From Phallusia mammillata (lineage: Eukaryota; Chordata; Ascidiacea; Phlebobranchia; Ascidiidae): DNA of 64,000 nt. The stretch is from positions 30,283-94,282 of the forward strand of contig QLIY01000653.1 of NCBI GenBank assembly GCA_003260075.1, read 5' to 3'. Positions within the stretch are counted from its first letter, which is position 1. Each line of letters opens with the position of its first letter. Shown piece by piece: positions 52,422 to 61,762 of this stretch. The translations under genes and the position numbers were made by a program. The notes below the pieces were generated by a model. That model worked only from the letters and a program-made list of their open reading frames with translations, ran no database searches and was not told where the DNA came from.

Positions 52422-52605
52422 GTTAAGGATAAAACAGCTGTAAAAATGTAAATTATTTTGCAAACTACATTGCTCTGATTTCGTAGGGAGCAAAAATATA
52501 TAATATGTGAATAGGTTCTATAACTGGTTTAAATGTGACGATCGCCGGGTTGTTTGTACTCACCCGGTTAATGGCTTTCTTGCCAAAAAATTAAATCGCT
52601 TAGAC

Positions 52606-52923
52606 CAGTAGTTCTCAACTCGTTACAGGTCATGGGCTACCGGCTTAGTAAAAATAATATCGTGGACCATTCCATTTTTAAGCAAGATTGACGTAAGCAT
52701 ATGCGACAAACAGTTTGGCTTGAAACATTTTTCTTTAAAACCGATTTTCGAGATGTGAGCTAAAATTATTAACAACTAACATTTTGACCCTCTTTCAATA
52801 TATAATATACAATCATCTTCAGTTTATCACCAAATTTATTGTGGACTAAATTCGTTCTGTGGACCACCCAAAAAGTCATCATGGACCGCTAGTAGTCCAT
52901 AGACCACCAGTTGAGAACCACTG
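52606..52923. mobile_element. hAT-type MITE
   Basis: The ends CAGTAGTTCTCAACTCGT and CCAGTTGAGAACCACTG are imperfect inverted repeats. No target duplication survives. It is 318 bp and non-coding. Confidence 0.7.
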
Positions 52924-55900
52924 ATTACAAAACACTATAAGTCGACAGGTTGTAAAAATAGAGAAAGTAGCTCGACGATTTGTAAATGTTTTTGATGACG
53001 CTGTCTGGCATTATTTTACGCTTCTTTGGTTTAAACCTAGGAGTAGGTGGTCAAAAACTATAGTACCCAGAAATTGTTACGTACTTTGTAAAGTCCAAAT
53101 TGTGTTGTATATTTCTTGACAGTATCGCACCAATGCATTATTTGTCTGAACCAGCGGCCTAAATTGTTTAAGCGTGGCCAACATTTTCAGGCGAAAAACA
53201 CAAAAAAGTTTGAAACGAAGATAATTTACAACTACAATGTGGTGAGTGAGACAGGTTTTGTAACAAACTATAGTTTGTAGATTCTAGCGTTGCCATACGC
53301 ACTCTGGCCCTTTGCAATAACATAAGAGAGAAACGACTATCGGCACCAATCCAATAAACATGCCAATATTGTGTCATTACCAAGTTAAATTCACTAAACC
53401 TTTCAGTCCACTGTTGAAACCACACGGCCAGCATCTTTGTAGTTAGTTCCACCCAAACCTTAAAGTTTGCTGAGTATTAATTGAATTCGAGTTGGTACAT
53501 TTAAAACAGTCACTCAAAACAGAGTAAAATTTACCTTTATACAGCTCTAGACTTTCAACAACAGATTCCAATAGACTTTACTGCATTATTACTTCTATGG
53601 TTTCTATGATACATCGTTGTGGTGTCATTGCGATGACGTTATTAGTTAGCAGACCTATTTCAGTCACGTTTCAGTTACGTCACAACTGAAATCAGTCTAC
53701 CAACTTTGACGCCGCCACCGTAGGTTCCAGGCCTTAATTAAGTAATTTTAAATGTTGCAAAATCATCATTTTGCTTTCAACTTTCTGAAAAGAGTTTTTG
53801 CTTTCGATATCATTTTTTTTATTTAGCGATTACAAATTGTTGCTCACAATATAATTTGCCTTGAGTAACTCTTTCCAGAATGTAACCTTGGCCTTACTCT
53901 CCGTCATGCCTTTGCACGAGTCTGGTTTGGTTCCAAACTGCTAGAAAATGTCGAAAGTGACTAAAAATCTCAACCAAGAGATTTAAGACCTATTGCTAGC
54001 GTGAATCAATTCGCTGGCTAAATAGATCAAAAATCACTTGTTTGAGACAGCCATAGGATTCTGTTAAGCCAAGTTCTGTTGTGTATTTGTTGCTACTTAG
54101 TCCTCAGCCGTTCGCTCAGTGTAATAAGGCCCTAGGCGAAGTTTAGATTAACTGTCCAAGTTTCAGCGGTTTGTTCATACAGGCTCGCTAAATCTGTTTA
54201 AAATTCTTCACATCTGTCTACATTCCTACCACAAAACTACTTCAAATTGCAATTGCTGCTACAACGCAAAATCATAAACTTTTCAGGTTCCATTCGTATT
54301 CAAGGCATAAATATGTCACCTTAAATTAAAGTGTACCTACATACATGAGCTCATTTAATCCAAAACAGATAAAAGTTTTTCAGGAATAAAACAACCTTTT
54401 GGAAAAAAAGTACGTCATGAGTTCTAAAAAGTTTAAAAATACCTGCAAGCGTATAAGGCTGATGTAATACCGATTTATGCGTAACAATAACCTTTGTCTG
54501 CTTCACTGGCCACTATAAACAAACTATGATGTCATAACCGCAGTGATGTATGACATCACAATGCTACATCTTCTCTTGCTGCTGTTTTCGATGTGAGGAA
54601 TCAATTGCAACTGATGGCTTGTGCAAAGTAAGGACCGGTTTATATACTCGCCACGACAACTGGCCTAATCACGTGATACTAAGGCGTTAAGACGTGACCA
54701 GCTGTGCGGTCAAGGTGACATTACAAGGGCGATGACATGATCAAAGCAGTTGTTAAGGTAATAACCCTGCAGTAGTAGTTTACACCTAGAGCACAAGGTG
54801 ACAATAGAAGGTTTTATGCCCTCGTTTGCGAGAAGTGTAAATTGCTTTGTGAAAAGAGTGCTGAAATTCAAAATTCTATCGGCGAAATAAGTAAGTTCGG
54901 TTGATTTTTGCCTTGGTACATTAAAAATACATGTACAATAAACAGAAAAACGTTCAGAATAATATTGTGATTTGCAACACGGCAGGGATAAAATAAGAAG
55001 ACCATTTGACTCATTGACCATTAAAAGCAAATGTCACATATACTTGACCGATAGTGACGTAATTCTACCATGCGATATACTACAATCAAAACGAAAACTG
55101 CGACATCATTCAGGCTTTCCAAAATCAGTGCTTCGGATGATTCATTGAATAAATTTCTTTGTTTTCACATTTTTGCCCTTTTAATGCTGCCAATTGTTTT
55201 ACTTGCCACGGGTGAGAGTTTCGCATGTTTAAGGTGTTGAGAAAATCCCCTCGTACCCTTTGCGGTTAACCGACCCCAAGCAAGGCGCGTCTTTTAGATC
55301 TACGCACTGCAACGTCACAACACGGCGCGCTTACGGTAAATATAGAACGCCGCCGCCGCCGCTGGGCCAACGCGTTCAAGTTTGTTGAAATGTAGTGAAT
55401 TAGGGCGGTTAGCGAACGCGCCTACCTTTATGTGACGTAACAAGTTACGATTGTTGGTGAATACACCCAGCTTGGCAGTGATTTGAGAACCTTTCGTTGT
55501 TCATTGACATTCTACTTCCCACAGTGAACTGTGTTGACATGGATGTGACGTCACAGTGGGAAGATTAACACTTAATTGATAATAGCAATTGTTTATGTGA
55601 TGTTTCAGACCATAGTGTAACCGAAGAGCATTTACGTACTAAAAAACGCCGAGTTGTTTAGAGCTAAAATGCAATGGGAATGCGCAGTGTTTTTTTAAGG
55701 TGTTTTGGGGACCGAAACGGTCCTCCAAATTTCTCCAGCGGTTTCCCAAAATTGCCAGTAGCCTAATAAATAATTCGTTTAAGCAAAAATGGTTATTTTT
55801 TGGTATTTAAATGAAACACTTGCGGTCTCTTAAAACTACTTAGCGGTCACCCAAACCAAACCTTAAAAAAACCTGGGAATGCTTATATTTTATATTTCAT

Positions 55901-56817
55901 AGAATGTTTTTTTTTTTTAAAATTACTACCAAAGATGTAAGAAACCAAATTCTACAAAATATTAAAATGAAACAATAAAACAAAACCTCGTCAATCATGA
56001 ATCAATCCAATATTTATTGAATAAAATAAAAAATAATTTAAAATATCCCTAAACTTGATTACCGGTAGGTAACTTTCTATGTTCTTTGCACCCTCGTGAA
56101 AATAAATATTGCAATTATTGCTCTCCTGCCGTAAAATTTGTTTTGTGCGATTTTCGTTATTGTCGGTGTTGTCGGTTTGTAAAATTGGTTCTTGTTGCTT
56201 TTGGGTTGAAATTCGGTTTGATGTTGACAAGTTTGCTAATCCAAAAATAAACAAAGGATGTGAAGAACAGGTTTGCATTTGTTTTTAAGAATGTTTGACT
56301 ATTTCAAGCCAATTTAATTGAACTTATTACGGGCATGCTATGCATTTCACGTGAAGCGTTCTTTTTTCATTTTTAAAACTTAAACGTGAAACAGTATTAC
56401 AAGATTGTCTCAGGCTTGGTAAAGTACCCATTTTTTGACCCCAAAAGGTGTAACTGTAAGCATACTTGTATTTAGGTGACACTAAAACAAAACTCACCCC
56501 AACCTAAATAGCACTAACCATAAGCTTTTTTGCCCATTTCAGCAATTACCTGATGTATGCGTTTTAGTGTCAACCTTCTATTTTTCCTAACGTATGTTGC
56601 CATGAAGATGCAAAAAGTACAAAGCAAATATGTATGGCCGGTAATACAAGTAAATACCATAGACTCTTTTACCAGAAAGACAATAAAAGATATATATATA
56701 TATATATATATATATTTGTATATAAACATGAGTAACAACTTTGAAAAGGCAATTGTTGACAAAACAGGTTTTTTGTTTATTTTTTTATTACTTGACTTTG
56801 TTTTGATTATATATTTC
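52924..56817. other. Intergenic region without a supported gene
   Basis: I find no exon that can be tied to a family. A GC-rich patch with CCGCCGCCGCCGC lies at 55,345-55,365, and a TA microsatellite at about 56,690-56,715. Confidence 0.5.
56690..56715. repeat. TA dinucleotide microsatellite
   Basis: An uninterrupted (AT)n tract of about 24 bp. Confidence 0.85.
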
Positions 56818-56825
56818 CACTCAAG

Positions 56826-58278
56826 CAGTGGCGGCCCGTGCCTAAAATTTCTGGGGGTGCTGCTCCAATTTTTAGCCTTTATTGGACAAATATAAGTCGG
56901 CAATATATAGAGAAGCCACAATTCTAGTTTTCTAGTCATTGTTTTGTGCAGAAAAACAAGTAACACAAATCTTAATTAGCAACTCCCTTGTGACGTAAGG
57001 GTTGTGACGCAATAATGTACATGGGTGTAAACAGCAGACGGTATCATTGGGGAATTTTGTTTACTTGCACAGCGACAGACCAAACTCAATAACATGCAGT
57101 AATATTGTGGCACAAAAACACATGTGACACAGACTCGAAACAAAGCGGTTGTAAATACGGTAAAACACAACAACAGTATATAGAAAAAAATTATTAATAA
57201 ATGAGTCGAAAAAGGTTGAAGTATTTCAATTGGACAACATTTAAGTGAAACTGGTTATAACAATGACTACTAACTAACACACTTGCTATTCAGTCATTAA
57301 TATGGTCATGTATCATTAAAGTACCTTATAGCCACAGTCAGCATTTTCAACATATTCCATTACACGTCACAGATTATAATTGCCAGACAAAAACATAGCC
57401 ATAAAGCTTTTTATTTGTATCATAACTGACAAATTCAACAACCACATTACATTTGTGTCAGAACTTGTTTATTCAACANACAGTGTGAGTAGTTCTTGTG
57501 GTTGCTTATTCCTGCATGACATATTTGGAATAGAAGATGTTTTATCCCAGTTTTCTTAACTTTTTATTCAGGTTTTTATTATAAAGGTTAATCGTGACTT
57601 TTCAAAGTGTTAGATGACCTTTTTCTTTTTCAAGGTGGTAGATACACTTTCTAATTCAATGATAACTGCAAAAACTGAAGCCCACTTACAGTCATCTTAA
57701 AAATTCACGACTAACCTTCAAACAAATAAATTAAAACATGGCAAAAAATTGTTTAACTGTACTCACTGTCGAACTTAGAATATAGCAAACGGGTTTGGTT
57801 TTGGAGCACAATATAGACCCGGAACAAACAGCACAACTACAACGACCGGTTCACACGCTGCGTGATTGGTGGAGCTGCGCGAGCCACAGCACCGGGGGGG
57901 GGGTATGTAACTTTTCCAACTGCACATGCGCACAAGTGCAAAACGTCAAGAAACGTCATGATTCGCCATGAAACTGGAGCTGCAGTTCCACCATAGATAA
58001 CATATTAACGCCATAATTTTTTTAAAAGAATGAAAAAAATGCCCATCAAGACTAAAATTATACTTAGGAATAAAAAATAAGTATCATGAAAGTTATCTGT
58101 AGGGGGGGGGGAAAAAAAATGCTGATCAAGGCGGGGGTCATTATACTTATAAAAATTATACTTAGGAATAAAAAAATCAGTATCATGAAAGTTATCTGTA
58201 TTGTTGTGGTAGGAATAGTAGGTGAAAATATCTAGGGGGTGCTGCAGCTCCGCAGCACCCTAGCACGAGCCGCCCCTG
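56826..58278. mobile_element. 1.45-kb non-autonomous hAT-type element
   Basis: The ends CAGTGGCGGCCCGTGC and GCACGAGCCGCCCCTG are inverted repeats. The flanks CACTCAAG and AACTCAAG match at seven of eight bases. No transposase is visible. It contains N at 57478, a ten-G run at 57894-57903, and a ten-G run at 58102-58111 between partial duplicates, so its interior is poorly assembled. Confidence 0.82.
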
Positions 58279-58286
58279 AACTCAAG

Positions 58287-59606
58287 CATTGCCTAACTTA
58301 ATGGTAGGAGTTTAGGCCACTTCTAACGATGGCTCTTTTGCCAACTTAAGCATGTGTTAATTTTAAATATCCTTTTTTAGATTAGTTTTTTGAGACAATG
58401 CCTCAGTACTGGTGGTACATGACTTTCAAATAATACTGACACCATCCAAATTGTCTGTGCCCGACAACTGTCAAGAGGCTTCAAGACTTGTATGGTATGT
58501 TTTTACAAATATTTTGCTTCTTGCAATTTTTATGTCATTGGCAAACAGCTTTCGAGCTCTTAAAAAATAATTTGAAGTGGCAATTCATTTATCTTTTAGG
58601 CAAAAATGACCTTTCATACATAAAAATTTATTACAAATCATCAGTTTTCTTCCTGAAGTAAATTTTTTTGTGNAATTATGCAAACAACGACTTATTAAAA
58701 ATTGCGACTTATTAATACATAAAAATTATTACAAATCATCAGTTTTCTTCCTGGATAATTTTTATTTATGTGAATTTTGGTTTTGTAGATGTTGTCACTT
58801 TTCCTTTAAACTGTTTCTGTTGCTATTGAGTTGTAGTTTAGTATGTAGTTAAATCACAAATGCAAGTGAATGATATGAAAGACCAACTTTGCAAGTTACA
58901 CCACTTAATTGTTACTTTGAGCGGCACCCACTGTACAGTCTGTAGTTTTGATGCATGACAACAAAGGGCCTTTAGCTTTTGTTTACAACTCAAGGTCCTA
59001 AAGGCAATACCAAACAAGAATTGAATTCTATGTAACATTTGTCCATTGTCACCAACACAATTATGTATGGAAGAGTTTGGCAAGCGTTTTTGCACAGGTT
59101 TTAACTGAGGATCTTTGTGCAGATAGCCCTTTACAAATGTTTGGTACAATAAAGTATGATCAATTTGGCTAAATTTGTTACAAGGATCGTTATACCACAC
59201 AATACAGTTTTAACTTATCTTAGGGGTCATAATTGTGGTAACAAGGGCATGTTGTTCGTATGTAATGCGTTGTGTAATGTTTATGCGTGGATTGATTGCA
59301 TGTGGTGTATTTTGATTTTTAGTGTAATTAGTGCATGCATATGTTACCTAGTGGTACTGAAATGACAACTCTTTAACCCCTAAATTGTACTAGAGTCTAG
59401 TAACTAGACTGTTGTAGTTTGATAGTTTGTTCAGCTTACAAAGATACCGGACTTGAACTGTGTTCACGAAATACATTACAAATCTATTTTTTGTTACATT
59501 TGCGACGTTCACAGCTGACACAAATAATAATCTCTCCTGATATTTCCTTGCAAGGCTTCAATGTGATGAGAGCAAAACACAAGACACGATATTTGTTGTG
59601 GATCAT
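58287..59606. other. Region downstream of the Cys/Tyr-rich gene pair
   Basis: No supported gene. It contains a repeated segment around N at 58672 (about 58619-58672 and 58720-58775). Confidence 0.5.
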
Positions 59607-59612
59607 TTTATT
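59607..59612 (-). terminator. PolyA signal of the downstream Cys/Tyr-rich gene
   Basis: AATAAA on the minus strand, about 57 nt after the TAA at 59671-59669. Confidence 0.65.
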
Positions 59613-59668
59613 TTACTTCAACATTCAACATGTTACGAAGTTGTCCACAATCACCAGTTCGGTCCCGT

Positions 59669-61437
59669 TTAGCAGTAGGCGTAGGTATAGTGTCTACGGG
59701 TATACCTGATGCGGTAGCTACAGTAGGTGCTAAAAACAAAACGAACAGTATTTAAAAAAATAAAATAATTAAATGTTATTTATATTTAACAGGACCAGCG
59801 AGTTTCGATTTAGACCTCATTTAGGTGATTTTTGATAAGTTAAACGCACAAAATAATATAAAGATATATATCGTTGCAATGTTGTGACGGCTTAACATAA
59901 GATTTTGAACACGGAAATGGTTATTATTCCTAGTTTTAGATATTGTGTCTATACTTACGTGTAGCGCTTGTAGCTGTAACGGTAGTATCTAGCAACTGGG
60001 TAGCAGACGGTCCATGAATAGTAGCTTCCCCAGCGGTACTTTGGCAAGCAGAAGTTGGAGACACGGCATCTGTAGCAACACGAGTAATGGAGAACAAGCT
60101 GTTCGAGCACAGTCTTCCAGTAGGTGTCGAATTCGGTAAGCCTTGCAGCGCAATAGTCGTCCAACAAGTACAAATATTCGTATGCGATGTATGAGGCGCA
60201 ATCTGGAAGTGGGTCTCCGCTGTAGAACTGCAGGATTTTCACGTAGCCCTCGTACTGACAAGTCTTCGCCTAAAACACGAGTTTGTCCGATTTATTTTTG
60301 TCTTTTGTCCAAATAAGAGGGATTTGTAAGGTCGTTAAGACACCATCCCACTACCTGCGTTCATTTCAATGCTGATTTAAAGTGAAACAACGTTCTTGTA
60401 AACAGCAAGCAGAAACCTACAATAAATCGATGCACGTCACCCTTCATTTGCGTCAACTGTTTTAAAACTACATTGCGTTTTTGCCATAACTTTACACTTT
60501 GAGTAAAAAATTATATACGGTTTATAAACACCCAGCAGTACTAACGTCATTCAGGTTATTGATCAAAGTGCCTCTCTGTTTGTCTCTGGATTCTTCCAAA
60601 CTCTTTCTGTATTCGCCAATCTTCGTCATACGGGTTTCAAGGCATGTGCTGTACTGGCCAATGATTTTTTCGATCGTTTCCATCACACAGGCTTTGTAAT
60701 CGGTGATGCTCTTATCAAAATTATCAATGCATTTGAGAAGACTTTCAAGAAGTTTGGTTTTGTACGCATCAACAGCAGCTTCACGCTTTTCTTTCAATTC
60801 GTTGGTCAGTTCTTCGATCTTGGCTTCTTGTTCGGCGGTCAACACTGTGCTGTTGTTACTGAAATAAAATGTTTTGTCAGGCTTTTCTGTGACAAATTAG
60901 CTGAGATGATTTTTCCCGTAATAGGAAATACTAAGTTTAGTGGCTTTGTTGTGGAAACGTGCTATATTGGACTGAAGCAGACTTTGCGAAAGAAGCAAGA
61001 CCTCGCACATGTCCAGAAAACACAATTGATTAAAAAAGTAAGCTATCGACTATTTGGCATCTAATCAGAATAGAACCTTGAAAACCAACCCGAACATAAT
61101 AGATGGCGATGTGGATTCGAAAACGAACTATAGAATCACATAACATTACCTTAATTGAATAATATTTGTTCCACACTACTGATTGGACAATTGACAGGTT
61201 GCATAGAAGACACCATTTTTTTCTTTACTTACTAACAAACGTATTGGGCTCTGAGATCAGAGATACACCATTCGTGTCTCTTCCTGATGATCTCATCATA
61301 TCTGTTGCAGTACTCAATGTGGTAGTTGGTCCACTTCAATTTCCATTCACCGAATTGAGTAATAATACAGTCAACGTGGGAAGTGAGAAGAGCGACGAAT
61401 TCTGCCTTGATATCTTCGGCTGCTTTGTGGAGTTTGG
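59669..61437 (-). CDS. Unrecognised Cys/Tyr-rich helical protein, downstream paralogue, 5' end uncertain
   Basis: I do not recognise the family. Exons (minus) are 61437-61233, 60858-60546, 60269-59959 and 59729-59669, with phases closing, about 295 residues without the start. The second of these exons is a long charged helix with spaced cysteines (LLESLLKC, DYKACVMET, GQYSTCLETR). The third is aromatic and Cys-rich (HYSCCYRCRVSNFC). The C-terminus is a Tyr/Arg tail: RYYRYSYKRYT continued by TYCSYRIRYTRRHYTYAYC. It is paralogous to the gene just upstream, as shown by the shared SYRC/CYRC-x3-SN-xC block and the Cys-flanked helices. A candidate signal-peptide exon lies at 61604-61557 but its phase does not match the exon at 61437. 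A polyA signal is at 59612-59607. Confidence 0.75.
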
Positions 61438-61556
61438 CTGCAAAAAACAAACAAATTTGTTTTCATCAACTAGAGCCAAGTATCAATAATTTCATCAATC
61501 TGAGTAATTTTTTCCTGTGATCAAACTTAGTTATAAGTTTATACGCTTTCCTATAC

Positions 61557-61604
61557 CTTAAGCTGTGAGGCTAGAAAGAACAAAAAGATTGTTGGAAATA
61601 ACAT
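61557..61604 (-). CDS. Candidate signal-peptide exon of the downstream Cys/Tyr-rich gene
   Basis: ATG then a short hydrophobic stretch, MLFPTIFLFFLASQLK, followed by GTATAG. It sits in the right place for a secretion signal, 158 nt after the stop of the upstream paralogue. Its phase-0 end does not fit the phase-1 acceptor at 61437, so a micro-exon, another donor or another start would be needed. Confidence 0.35.
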
Positions 61605-61734
61605 GAAAGTAGCCTACATTAACTAAGTTACAAAAATCCTGAAAAATAGTCATGTTGAATCTGCGATGGTTTTGAACTAAATGCATGATGGGTGGCAAAA
61701 ATATTGTTGCTATTTTAAACTCAATGTTGTCAAT

Positions 61735-61740
61735 TTTATT
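61735..61740 (-). terminator. PolyA signal of the upstream Cys/Tyr-rich gene
   Basis: AATAAA on the minus strand, 23 nt after the TAA at 61765-61763, giving a very short 3' UTR. Confidence 0.7.
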
Positions 61741-61762
61741 CTTTTTTTAACCACAGCAAATT

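Noticed and set aside
56514..56966. 150-codon open frame on the minus strand
   Set aside because: It runs through a TA microsatellite and the terminal repeat of a hAT element; no domain or splice logic.
58838..59200. 120-codon open frame on the minus strand
   Set aside because: It lies downstream of the Cys/Tyr-rich genes, but lacks the helix and Cys pattern of that family and has no supported splice sites.
59610..59729. Alternative reading of the last exon of the downstream Cys/Tyr-rich gene (APTVATASGIPVD...)
   Set aside because: The donor of the previous exon is phase 2, which gives the Tyr/Arg-rich frame ending at 59669. The alternative frame would need phase 0 there.
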